Positions 25,018 to 32,186 of a stretch of 64,000 nt of DNA are shown here, piece after piece. The stretch comes from Spartobacteria bacterium (GTDB lineage Bacteria; Verrucomicrobiota; Verrucomicrobiia; Chthoniobacterales; UBA10450), in the NCBI GenBank assembly GCA_003167555.1, contig PMSN01000006.1:1-64000 (forward strand), written 5' to 3'. Positions within the stretch are counted from its first letter, which is position 1, and every line of letters begins with the position of its first letter. The notes beneath the pieces were generated by a model. The model did not search any database. It was not told where the DNA came from and saw nothing but the letters and a program-made list of their open reading frames with translations. The position numbers and the translations under genes are program-made.

Positions 25018-25111
25018 GGTTGGTTGCAACTCCGCGACTGGGCGGAAAACCATATCGGATAGTTGAAGCACCAAACGGCAAATGTTTAGATGCGACCTCA
25101 TTTTCCTTCCC

Positions 25112-25139
25112 TTGACAAATTCGTCGGCCCAAGTTTATT
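25112..25139 (+). promoter_or_regulatory. Sigma-70-like promoter directly before a terminator
   Basis: A perfect -35 TTGACA (25112-25117) and a -10-like TTTATT (25134-25139) are separated by 16 bases. The expected start is only about 10 bases before the long hairpin at 25144-25194, so the transcript would be about 45 nucleotides. Confidence 0.45.
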
Positions 25140-25143
25140 CATC

Positions 25144-25194
25144 TCACGAAATGAAGCGAACTGACCCAAAAGGGTCAGTTCGCTTTTTTCGTGA
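25144..25194. terminator. Strong intrinsic, probably bidirectional terminator
   Basis: GCGAACTGACCC (25156-25167), loop AAAA and GGGTCAGTTCGC (25172-25183) form a perfect 12-bp stem followed by six T. The outer arms TCACGAAA and TTTCGTGA extend the pairing on both sides, giving T-runs for both strands. Confidence 0.85.
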
Positions 25195-25203
25195 AACCCA
25201 CAA

Positions 25204-25404
25204 ATGCAAGAATTAAAATGGCGCCTTGAGCGCATGAATTGGAAGCACGAGAAACTCATGATAGAAATGGAATCCGTCGACAGAACTGCGTCCGTTGAAA
25301 TTGTGCATCGAGTAGACGGCGCAATTCTTCACTTCGAGACGAGGCGTCGCATCGGACTTTATCAGATCGGTGCAAAAAGGAAATGGAAATGGGGTCGTGT
25401 CTAA
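25204..25404 (+). CDS. Small hypothetical protein
   Basis: This frame encodes 66 residues, MQELKWRLERMNWKHEKLMIEM followed by a short beta-like stretch and a basic KRKWKWGRV end. No homologous family is recognised. It starts 10 bases after the strong terminator, with no clear ribosome binding site, so it may not be expressed. Its 3' end reads into the sequence GGGGTCGTGTCT, a phrase that recurs (as GGGGTCGCGTCT) near 25938. Confidence 0.3.
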   Translation: MQELKWRLERMNWKHEKLMIEMESVDRTASVEIVHRVDGAILHFETRRRIGLYQIGAKRKWKWGRV

Positions 25405-25494
25405 ACATTCAACATTTGTACCGGAGGGCGCTCTCAGTTGTGAAGGAGAAAAAGATGGTTCGCGATACTACTCGATTTCCTTCAATGTACTACT

Positions 25495-25821
25495 CTAGCC
25501 ACCTTGATCGAGAGCTTCTGCAGTGCCCAGATTATCTCGTTCTCCGCTCAGTTCGCCCTTCGGGGCGGGCGCTCCAGAGCGCTGCTCGCCGGGACGCGGC
25601 TCGGCCTTCGTAAGTTTCTGGCCCCGGCGTGAGAAGCCGGTTTTCCCGACGGTGACGCAGGTGCAACCGGTGCCTTCCGCACAACCCTGGCAGCAGTAGG
25701 TTTCGCCCTCGTGGGTATATCCTTCTCCCGGCCACTCGTTCTTCTTCATCCTGCAACCGGGACATGCCGGCGCCGGAATCGATTTCCGCAAACGAGCGCT
25801 TCGCTTCTTTTCCGTTTTCAT
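25495..25821 (-). CDS. Metallothionein-like Cys-rich protein
   Basis: In this 108-residue protein the N-terminal half carries CPGCRMKKNEWPGEGYTHEG, then ETYCCQGCAEGTGCTC: eight Cys in 34 residues. The CxxC...YCCxxCAxGTGCxC spacing resembles small bacterial metallothionein or zinc-ribbon proteins that bind Zn/Cd/Cu. The C-terminal 45 residues are low-complexity and charged and may be non-native extension. The ATG at 25821 follows basic codons (MKTEKKRSARLRK). The gene is isolated, with no metal transporter beside it. Confidence 0.6.
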   Translation of the reverse strand: MKTEKKRSARLRKSIPAPACPGCRMKKNEWPGEGYTHEGETYCCQGCAEGTGCTCVTVGKTGFSRRGQKLTKAEPRPGEQRSGAPAPKGELSGERDNLGTAEALDQGG

Positions 25822-26087
25822 AGGGACTCGGAGTTGGTGAGCCGACTCTCAACGATAGTATCGGTTTTGCCTATGATCGCGGCCGTCAGTCTCGATGATA
25901 CGCAGCGATTTCGGGCAAATCAGACAGAGCAATGGGGGTGGGGTCGCGTCTGAGCTCGGCGTGAAGGAGAGTTACCAGCACGCGCCGAAACGGGTGAATC
26001 AGGGAAGCGGTGAGGCTGATGTCGGTTCTTTGCCAAATAACATCACGCTTTGATCACCGCGGTTGTCGCGAAGTTCTCCTCCACTCG

Positions 26088-27023
26088 TTATGGCGTTGCG
26101 TCCACTCGCTTCAATCCCGGCATCGTGAAGGAGATCGTTTTGAGTTCCGCGGCGAGCGTCTTGGCCTGCTCGGCAGTGAGTTCGACCAGCGGCGGCCGCA
26201 CTTTCGCCCACGCCGGATCGTTCGCGTAGATCGCGATCCCTTGCTTCAGCGCGCTTATCATTGGGTATTTTTTGCCGAACGAGTCGCGTGTGATATTTAA
26301 CTTTGCCTGCTGGTCGTCGGCATCTGCATTCTTCCATTCCGCGTAGAGCTTGTGAATGGCGGCCGGGTTAACGTTGGCGGTCGCGGAAATAGTGCCGGCG
26401 CCGCCATTGCGCATGTTGGCGAGGAGGAACGATTCGCTGCCGACAAACACGTCAAAACCGGACTGGGCGAACGCGTCGAGGAAAATCCTGGTGTTGTTCC
26501 AATCGCCCGAGCTGTCTTTCATCCCGGCGATTAAGTTGGGATAGGACTTAAGCAGGCGCTCGACCAGGCCCGCGGTAATGCCCACTATCGCCACCGGCGG
26601 GATATGGTACAGATAAATTCTCAGCCGTGGATCGCCGACGCGCTGCACGACCTCGCTGAAATATCGGTAGAGACCTTCTTCGCTGACACCTTTGTAATAG
26701 AAAGGCGGCAGCATTAAGACACCCGCGCAACCATGCTTTACCGCCTGCGAGGTGAGCTTGACGGTTTCCGTGATCGAGCAGCAACCGGTGCCCGGCATCA
26801 GGCGCGACGTGTCGACTCCGGTCGCAACCAGCGCATCGAGCAGGGTCGAGCGCTCTTCGGCTGCCAGCGAGTTCGCCTCGCTGGTGGTGCCGAACACGGC
26901 GAGCCCGCAGTTCTGCGAAAGCAGCCATTGGCAATGGGCGATGAAACGTTCTTTATCAGGCGAGAAATCGGCTCCGAACGGAGTGACAACAGGCGCCAGG
27001 ACGCCGCGGATTCGTTGGGTCAT
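26088..27023 (-). CDS. Dihydrodipicolinate synthase / N-acetylneuraminate lyase family aldolase
   Basis: This 311-residue TIM-barrel enzyme has, at the N-terminus, GVLAPVVTPFGADFSPD; FGTTSEANSLAAEER is the GTTGE-type motif. The Schiff-base lysine is in LIAGMKDSSGDW. The catalytic tyrosine is in IYLYHIPP, where DapA would have Y-N-P; His instead of Asn points away from true DapA. It is probably a sugar-acid or keto-acid aldolase or dehydratase. It stands alone, with no lysine-pathway neighbours. A downstream terminator is not obvious. Confidence 0.8.
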   Translation of the reverse strand: MTQRIRGVLAPVVTPFGADFSPDKERFIAHCQWLLSQNCGLAVFGTTSEANSLAAEERSTLLDALVATGVDTSRLMPGTGCCSITETVKLTSQAVKHGCAGVLMLPPFYYKGVSEEGLYRYFSEVVQRVGDPRLRIYLYHIPPVAIVGITAGLVERLLKSYPNLIAGMKDSSGDWNNTRIFLDAFAQSGFDVFVGSESFLLANMRNGGAGTISATANVNPAAIHKLYAEWKNADADDQQAKLNITRDSFGKKYPMISALKQGIAIYANDPAWAKVRPPLVELTAEQAKTLAAELKTISFTMPGLKRVDATP

Positions 27024-27161
27024 GATTTTCTCAAGCGATGGATGCGGGGGAACCTCCTGCTATTCACCATCCTCAATCCTCCACCCTCGCAGGTCTTATA
27101 GTGCGCTTCTCAGGTTTCATTGGGAAGCGTTCAGTTCAGATCGATCCATCCGACCTCCGAT

Positions 27162-27287
27162 CTTGTCGCCGCGCCGCTGGCAGCCGGGTGGTGTGTGCTC
27201 TGTCTGTGGCTCGGACAGCGGCAGATCGCACTAGCTGGCACGCGCGCGAAACAAGACACGACGAGCCGTGACGCGCAGCGCTCCTAG
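27162..27287 (+). pseudogene. 3'-terminal fragment of an MFS-carrier gene copy
   Basis: The frame reads LVAAPLAAGWCVLCLWLGQRQIALAG...AKQDTTSRDAQRS and ends in TAG. It matches the last 42 residues of the carrier at 19006-20322 (VAVPVIAGWCALCLWLGRRQVALAG...DAQRS), and the DNA downstream (CGCTCCTAGCGCGAG) also matches. The upstream part of the gene is absent. Confidence 0.75.
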
Positions 27288-27431
27288 CGCGAGCAACCGC
27301 CCCGCACTCCTGCATCAATCGGAATGGCGCTTCTCAAACTGGGATCGCTGCTAGGCATGCCTCGGCGACAATTGCGCCGATCCTAGGATCGACCCCTCTT
27401 GACTCCGGCTTCTTGATACAACAGAAACAGT

Positions 27432-28643
27432 TCAATCCTGGCACAAAGTCATAATGAAGCACTGTTCCGACTGGAACTGATGACAAACCTTGAAGCAAAT
27501 CCCTCTAAATACTAGTCGGTAATTCTTCCCGATCGCTCCGCGCGTGTATATGACTAATTCTCTCGATACACAGCTAGGTTGGTTGTGGCCCTTGCATGGT
27601 GGGACATCGCCAAAACAGATGGGGCCAGAAGGAATCACCTCTACCGAAGGCGTCCCGTCCGGCAGGTTAGGGACCGGGTTCCCGGCCAAATCAGTCACCA
27701 GAATCTGACCGATAGAAAGGTCGCTGAAAGTAACATTGGAGTAGCAGTTACACACCGTAATGCATGCCACTTCGACATCATCCGTCTCGATGCAATCACA
27801 AGCACTGTCGCCCCACGTGACAGAGATACAGGGATGAATATCTGGGAATTCGACTGCGACACAATCACAGTGGCAATCGCAGGGATTCTCGTCCGGATTA
27901 ACTGGCACGGCATTCTGCGCAAGGAATCCCGTGTCACCGTTAGGAGATTTGACCTGAACGATGATTTCGTTCTCGCAACGCTGCCAGTTGTTGTCGAGTG
28001 CGATATGGACGGGATTGCCTGCAAATCCGCTGGTTGCCACGTTTGCGGCCACGCCTGGAAATTGAGGAAGCACTGACGCGCCGTTGGGTTGTGTGCTCTG
28101 GGCCACACCGTTTACATAGATTTCCCAAACTCTATTATCCGCATAGAAATCCATCGTTAAAACAAACGTGGCCGGATTCACGGACGAACCCAGATTGAAT
28201 CTGTAGCGAAAGTAGAGATCGTCGCCTGTATGGGCACTATTCGAAATCCAGTTTGCGTTGGCAAAGGGACTTATTTTCCAGGCACTGTTGAAGTATACGG
28301 TGGCAGGAGTCCACGAAGAAGCGTTGCTTGGATTCCCAACCTCCCAATGCAAGTCAGTGCCACTGGTTAGAGAGCCACCGCTCCCATTATAGGCGGTATT
28401 AAGCAAAGGTGCATCGGACGCCGCGACAATGACTGGATATATGTCGTCAGTCTCACAACCGCTGCACCTACATGACAGCAAATTGACCTTCTTCGAGCAT
28501 TTGCGACTCAGAATTGCGTTCTGCGCATTAGCCACATCTGCGCAGGTTGGTCTTCTTGGAGTCGGAAGTGGAGGGTCACTTTCTCGGCCGGTGGGATCGA
28601 CTTCGAGGTTGCTTGGTGTGTTCTTCACAGGTTGCTTTTTCAT
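27432..28643 (-). CDS. Large cysteine-rich protein of unknown function
   Basis: This 403-residue protein has about 23 Cys. A Pro-rich N-terminus (residues 1-35) leads to a first Cys cluster (CSKKVNLLSCRCSGC). A central region (about 75-250) resembles a carbohydrate-binding-like beta-sandwich (YFRYRFNLGSSVNPATFVLTMDFYADNRVWEIYVNG). A dense cluster NPCDCHCDCVAVEFPDIHPCISV...SACDCIETDDVEVACITVCNCYSNV follows, and then a C-terminal beta domain. There is no signal peptide. The base composition is visibly lower in GC than its neighbours. It sits between remnants of an MFS gene, which suggests horizontal acquisition. No function is assigned. Confidence 0.7.
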   Translation of the reverse strand: MKKQPVKNTPSNLEVDPTGRESDPPLPTPRRPTCADVANAQNAILSRKCSKKVNLLSCRCSGCETDDIYPVIVAASDAPLLNTAYNGSGGSLTSGTDLHWEVGNPSNASSWTPATVYFNSAWKISPFANANWISNSAHTGDDLYFRYRFNLGSSVNPATFVLTMDFYADNRVWEIYVNGVAQSTQPNGASVLPQFPGVAANVATSGFAGNPVHIALDNNWQRCENEIIVQVKSPNGDTGFLAQNAVPVNPDENPCDCHCDCVAVEFPDIHPCISVTWGDSACDCIETDDVEVACITVCNCYSNVTFSDLSIGQILVTDLAGNPVPNLPDGTPSVEVIPSGPICFGDVPPCKGHNQPSCVSRELVIYTRGAIGKNYRLVFRGICFKVCHQFQSEQCFIMTLCQD

Positions 28644-28779
28644 GGGGTGGGGTTTTCACGGGGGCGTTCTCTGCCCTTAGTTTAGGTTCCGTCTGTTGCT
28701 GCAAATTGCTTTCCCGGTCGGCGAAAACTGGTAATGCTGCCGTAAAGGGCAAATTCCGGGGGCGCTCGATGGGGGAGAA

Positions 28780-29218
28780 ACATCATAAACTGCTTGTTTG
28801 GCCAATACCGCGCAGGTCCGTTCCGCTTTGTCAAGCACTTCGTCCTGCAAACGCTTTTTGGAACTTGTGCTCACCATCGTGCTGCAGATTTTCCTCACCG
28901 GGCGAATTCTGAAATGGCTCGGCGTGGGCCTCACTCTGGCGATGCTGCCGGCGATCAGTCTCGTCGGTTTTGTCGCGATCGGTCTCATGCCGGGGCTGGG
29001 GTTGCTCGCATTTTTCCAGGTGCTGCGCCGCGCGATGAATTACGCGCTCTCCGCGGCCTGCGCGGTGAAGTGCTCTTCACCGCGCTGCGGCGCGAAGACA
29101 AATACAAAGCGAAGAGCTTAATGGACACGTTTGTCTATCGCGCCGGCGACCAGATTGGCGCCTGGTCCTATCCGCTCCTGACGTGGTTCGGTCTCGGCCT
29201 CACCGCGATTTCGTCGCC
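28780..29218 (+). pseudogene. Internal fragment of an MFS-carrier gene copy, frameshifted
   Basis: About 28798-29060 reads TAQVRSALSS...LVLTIVLQIFLTGRILKWLGVGLTLAMLPAISLVGFVAIG, matching the carrier from its eighth helix onward. Then the frame shifts, and 29060-29215 reads GEVLFTALRREDKYKAKSLMDTFVYRAGDQIGAWSYPLLTWFGLGLTAIS. The match stops at about 29215, where the antitoxin gene on the other strand ends. There is no start codon region. Confidence 0.8.
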
Positions 29219-29430
29219 GCCTGACGCACGCGTTCTTTCCAATCTGTTTCCAGCGGCTCAAACGGTCCTGCCAGGCGATCTACCAGAACGCGCTCCAATT
29301 CGCTCACCGCGCAGTCCGATTCAATGAGCGCCAGCAGGTACTCTTCCTTCGAATGCGCCCCAACGGCCGTCATTCGTTCCCGCAGCGCGGCATCGAGCGG
29401 ATCAGGCAGAGCAATCGTGACAGTGGACAT
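29200..29430 (-). CDS. Ribbon-helix-helix antitoxin-like protein (orphan)
   Basis: This 76-residue protein begins MSTVTIALPDPLDAALRERM, which is a typical RHH beta-strand and first helix; AHSKEEYLLALIESD follows. The C-terminal half (ERVLVDRLAGPFEPLETDWKERVRQ) would neutralise a partner, as in ParD/RelB-like antitoxins. No ParE/RelE-type toxin gene is found on either side. Downstream is the broken carrier fragment, so the toxin was probably lost when the region was rearranged. Confidence 0.6.
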   Translation of the reverse strand: MSTVTIALPDPLDAALRERMTAVGAHSKEEYLLALIESDCAVSELERVLVDRLAGPFEPLETDWKERVRQAATKSR

Positions 29431-29501
29431 ATGGAAATCATGCTCTTCTTGTTTTGCCTTGGCAAGCGATGGATCGATCTCGCCGAGGCCCGCACTGCTC
29501 C

Positions 29502-29540
29502 GTATTCATGCCGGGGCTGGGCCTGCTTGCCTTTTTTTAG
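29502..29540 (+). pseudogene. Short MFS-carrier remnant
   Basis: The DNA TTCATGCCGGGGCTGGGCCT followed by GCTTGCCTTTTTT repeats the segment at about 28983-29016 of the larger fragment (MPGLGLLAFFQ). It is evidence of a second partial copy or an internal duplication in the same remnant. Confidence 0.5.
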
Positions 29541-29608
29541 ATGGCCGAGCGCCTCGGCCGCCGCCGACAGGCCGCGCTCGCAAAGCAGCGAGAGGAACAA
29601 TCTTCGTT

Positions 29609-29670
29609 GTAGGGCGACCGCTCCCGGTTGCCGCGGGTCGAGCGCCGGCAGGCGACGCGCCTACCCTACA
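29609..29670. repeat. Palindromic dispersed repeat, type B copy 2
   Basis: It is almost the same as the element at 20361-20420: GTAGGGCGACCGCTCCCGGT ... GGCAGGCGACGCGCCTACCC. It also shares the AGCGAGAGGAACAATCTT flank, so flank and palindrome were duplicated with the carrier gene. Confidence 0.7.
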
Positions 29671-29702
29671 ATCTCGAATCGCGCGGCTTTTTGCGGAAAT
29701 TG

Positions 29703-29828
29703 GGATCGTTCCTGCGCGCGTTGGACTCCTTCCAGCGTGCGCTGGGAGCGTTTCAACGCGGGCTGGGGGGACTTCAGCGCGCGCAGGAATCTTCCCAACG
29801 CGCGCGGGAAACGTTCCAAAATGTGCTG
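29703..29828. repeat. Six tandem copies of a 21-bp unit
   Basis: The units start at 29703, 29724, 29745, 29766, 29787 and 29808. Each has the pattern GGAnCnTTCCAnCGCGCGCTG, with substitutions but no indels. In one plus frame they encode a heptad-like peptide repeat (SFQRALG), although the surrounding frame has no convincing start. The repeat lies between carrier-gene remnants. Confidence 0.75.
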
Positions 29829-29928
29829 AAAGAGGGGCGGCCTCGGCGCTTGCCTCGGCTTTTGCGCTTTTGGCTGCCGACCTCTGATCTCCGTCCTCTG
29901 GCTTCTGGTCTCTGGCCTCTGGCCTGCG

Positions 29929-29994
29929 CTCAGTCTCTGGCTCGGCCGGCGCCAGATCGCCCTGGCTGAGCAACGAAAATCGGACGCGCCGTAG
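29929..29994 (+). pseudogene. Second 3'-terminal fragment of an MFS-carrier gene copy
   Basis: The frame reads LSLWLGRRQIALAEQRKSDAP then TAG, matching the carrier C-terminus (LCLWLGRRQVALAGAPAKQDAP). It is separated from the rest of the remnant by the tandem repeat, the type B palindrome and a polypyrimidine run. Confidence 0.65.
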
Positions 29995-30097
29995 AAGCCG
30001 CGCCAATGGTCTAATACTCCTGCTCTGATCGTAATCACTCGGGCGTCAGTTCGGCAGAGCTTGAATGCGCTCCATCCTTGACTACGCGGCGTGGACA

Positions 30098-30769
30098 TCA
30101 GCGACGCGCGTCGACGAGCCCACTCAAGATCATCTGCATAGTGACCTGCATGATCTCCTCGAGGCGTCTTTTGCTGAATCGTTTCGGGTCTGCGATCGCA
30201 AGCGACGTGATTCCATGTCCAACAGCCCAAAGCACAGTACTCGTCGTTTCCGGGTCACCGCGTTTCAAGCGGCCGGTCTGGATCGCCTCTGTAACGATCT
30301 GCTGCATCACTTCGAATGAGGCGATCATTGGCGCTTGTTGCGCGCTACGCTTTTCGAAGAGGAAGTCGAAGCGTTGCATAAACATCAGTTGGTAGTAAAT
30401 CGGGTTCTTGAGCCCAAACATGACGTAGGCCGCACAGACCGATTTCAACCGAGACAGTGGGTCGCCGCTGACCTTCGAAGCCTTCCCCAGCGCTTGGTTG
30501 AACTTCACAAACCCTTCGTAAACGATTGCGAACAGCAGATCATCCTTGTTCTCGTAGTGACGATAAATCGTCGTCGCAGAATACCCGATCTTCTCCGCGA
30601 TCTGCCGCATTGAAATGCCTTCATATCCGTGCTTCAGGAACAGCGCGCCGGCTGCTTGCAATATGTTTCGGCTCAGCTCCTCCTTCGCTTTCTCGCGACG
30701 AGCTCTGCTGACGTGTCGGATGCGCTCGGCGGTTGACTGGCGCACGGGCGCACGGCGTTTCTGCGGCAT
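30098..30769 (-). CDS. TetR family transcriptional regulator
   Basis: In this 223-residue protein the N-terminal HTH is at about residues 35-80: ILQAAGALFLKHGYEGISMRQIAEKIGYSATTIYRHYENKDDLLFAI is a textbook TetR motif. A ligand-binding helical C-domain follows (FGLKNPIYYQLMFMQRFDFLFEKRS...). A long basic N-terminal extension (RRAPVRQSTAERIRHVSRARREKAKEE) precedes the HTH. It is divergently transcribed from the ABA4-like gene, with a GTAAC...GTTAC palindrome between. It probably represses that operon; the effector is unknown. Confidence 0.88.
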   Translation of the reverse strand: MPQKRRAPVRQSTAERIRHVSRARREKAKEELSRNILQAAGALFLKHGYEGISMRQIAEKIGYSATTIYRHYENKDDLLFAIVYEGFVKFNQALGKASKVSGDPLSRLKSVCAAYVMFGLKNPIYYQLMFMQRFDFLFEKRSAQQAPMIASFEVMQQIVTEAIQTGRLKRGDPETTSTVLWAVGHGITSLAIADPKRFSKRRLEEIMQVTMQMILSGLVDARR

Positions 30770-30819
30770 ATGCCCATGAGCTTAGCCAAATACCGCGGGA
30801 CACGAAAACAGTTTTTCGC

Positions 30820-30854
30820 TTGACAACTTGCGGTGTGATTGGTAACGGTGTTAC
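30820..30854 (+). promoter_or_regulatory. Promoter with TetR-type operator palindrome
   Basis: TTGACA (30820-30825) is a perfect -35 box. The palindrome GTAAC-GGT-GTTAC (30842-30854) overlaps the expected -10 region, 17 bases further, and ends two bases before the ATG at 30857. Such a position would block RNA polymerase. GTAAC..GTTAC half-sites are common for TetR regulators. Confidence 0.55.
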
Positions 30855-30856
30855 GT

Positions 30857-31345
30857 ATGAGAACAGTGTTAATACAAAATCATTGGCAAGCGATATTCTC
30901 GATCGGCAGCCTTACTGTTCTGCCGTTCTGGTTGCTGCTCATTCTCCTTCCAAAAGCGGATCTCACTCGGCGCGTCATGAAATCAGCGGCGGTAATCCTC
31001 GGGCCGACGCTGCTCTACGCGTTTGCGGTGCTGCCGCATCTGTCTGAAATCCTTCCGCCTCTGCTCAAGCCTCAGCTCGCGAAGATTGCGCTTCTGCTGG
31101 GATCTCCCTCCGGAGCAACTGCGGCCTGGCTTCACTTCCTCGCCTTCGACCTATTTCTTGGTCGCTGGATTTACCTCGATAGTCGTGAGAGAGACATTAG
31201 CCCGTTGCTCGTTTCGCCAATTCTTGTTTTGACGCTCCTACTCGGCCCTGTTGGCTTTTTGGCTTACATCGCAATCGCCCGGTTCTGGCGGCCAGGCTCC
31301 ACTACCCCCGCCGTCGTCGCTTCGGCGGCTGACAGCGGCAGCTAA
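30857..31345 (+). CDS. ABA4-like membrane protein (DUF4281)
   Basis: This 162-residue membrane protein with about four helices matches the DUF4281 family (plant ABA DEFICIENT 4-like). The key block is ATAAWLHFLAFDLFLGRWIYLDSRERDISPLLVSPILVLTLLLGPVGFLAY. In plants the family acts in neoxanthin formation; its bacterial function is unknown. The start at ATG 30857 is preferred over TTG 30839, which lies in the operator. It is followed after 21 bases by another membrane protein. The operon appears to be controlled by the divergent TetR protein. Confidence 0.8.
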   Translation: MRTVLIQNHWQAIFSIGSLTVLPFWLLLILLPKADLTRRVMKSAAVILGPTLLYAFAVLPHLSEILPPLLKPQLAKIALLLGSPSGATAAWLHFLAFDLFLGRWIYLDSRERDISPLLVSPILVLTLLLGPVGFLAYIAIARFWRPGSTTPAVVASAADSGS

Positions 31346-31366
31346 CCGTCAGGGCTTTCTTTTAGC

Positions 31367-32182
31367 ATGGCGTTCCAGTTCATAGGTTCAACCATCGCAG
31401 AGTTCCGACGCCGCAACACGATCCTTTTCTACGCGGCGGTCGCGCATCTGCTGCTGCTGGTCTGCATCATCGCCGTTCTGCCCTTCGATCCGCGCACAGT
31501 TTCCGGCATCAGTGTTTGGATAAAGCCGGCGAAATTCGCGTCGACCGGCGCGATATATCTCCTGACGATCGGTTGGCTCCTCGACTACCTGTCGCTCCCG
31601 CGCCCGCGTAAGATTCGCATCAACTGGGTCATAGCGATTTCGATGGTAGTCGAAAACGTGCTGATTTCTGGTCAGGCAGCGCGTGGTGTCCGGTCGCATT
31701 TTAACCTCAGCTCATATTTCAACGCCGGCGTGTTCGCCCTCATGGGAGTGATGATCACGTTGAACGCGATCGCCGGGGCTTGGATCACCATCCAATTTTG
31801 GAAAACGCGTCCCGTGATCGCGGAGCCTTACTTGTGGGGGATACGTTTCGGTCTGCTCATCTTCCTCCTTGCGTCCCTTCAGGGATTCACGATGTCCGCT
31901 CATCTCGGTCACAGTATCGGAGTGCGCGATGGCGGGCCCGGGCTGCCCTTCCTAAACTGGAGTGTGAAGGGCGGTGATTTGCGAGTTGCGCACTTTATCG
32001 GGCTGCACGCGCTGCAAGTGCTGCCTTTAGCCGGCTACTGGTTGTCTCGTCTCAACGATCAAGCACGCGATCGCCGCCGCGTGTACTGCATTTGGGCTTT
32101 GGGGATAGCTTACGGCGGCTTCACTCTGCTACTTTTTGTCCGAGCCTTGACGGGCCATCCGTTTATCGCACCCTCGTTGTGA
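31367..32182 (+). CDS. Hypothetical multi-helix membrane protein
   Basis: This 271-residue protein has about seven hydrophobic segments. Conserved-looking polar motifs lie in membrane loops: GISVWIKPAKFASTGAIY, NVLISGQAARGVRSHFN and TMSAHLGHSIGVRDGGPGLPFLNWSVKGGDLRVAHFIGLHALQVLP. The His/Arg/Asp residues in these loops suggest ligand or heme contacts, but I cannot name the family. It lies in the TetR-controlled operon behind the ABA4-like gene and is followed after 4 bases by a PAP2-like gene. Confidence 0.7.
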   Translation: MAFQFIGSTIAEFRRRNTILFYAAVAHLLLLVCIIAVLPFDPRTVSGISVWIKPAKFASTGAIYLLTIGWLLDYLSLPRPRKIRINWVIAISMVVENVLISGQAARGVRSHFNLSSYFNAGVFALMGVMITLNAIAGAWITIQFWKTRPVIAEPYLWGIRFGLLIFLLASLQGFTMSAHLGHSIGVRDGGPGLPFLNWSVKGGDLRVAHFIGLHALQVLPLAGYWLSRLNDQARDRRRVYCIWALGIAYGGFTLLLFVRALTGHPFIAPSL

Positions 32183-32186
32183 CGAG

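Noticed and set aside
26088-27023. Assignment of the aldolase as dapA
   Set aside because: The Tyr-His-Ile-Pro-Pro motif departs from the Tyr-Asn motif of true DapA, and no lysine genes are near; only the superfamily is supported.
29324-29969. Plus-strand frames covering the 21-bp repeat (113-187 residues)
   Set aside because: The repeats give protein-like periodicity, but the frames run through palindromes and carrier remnants and lack an initiation region.
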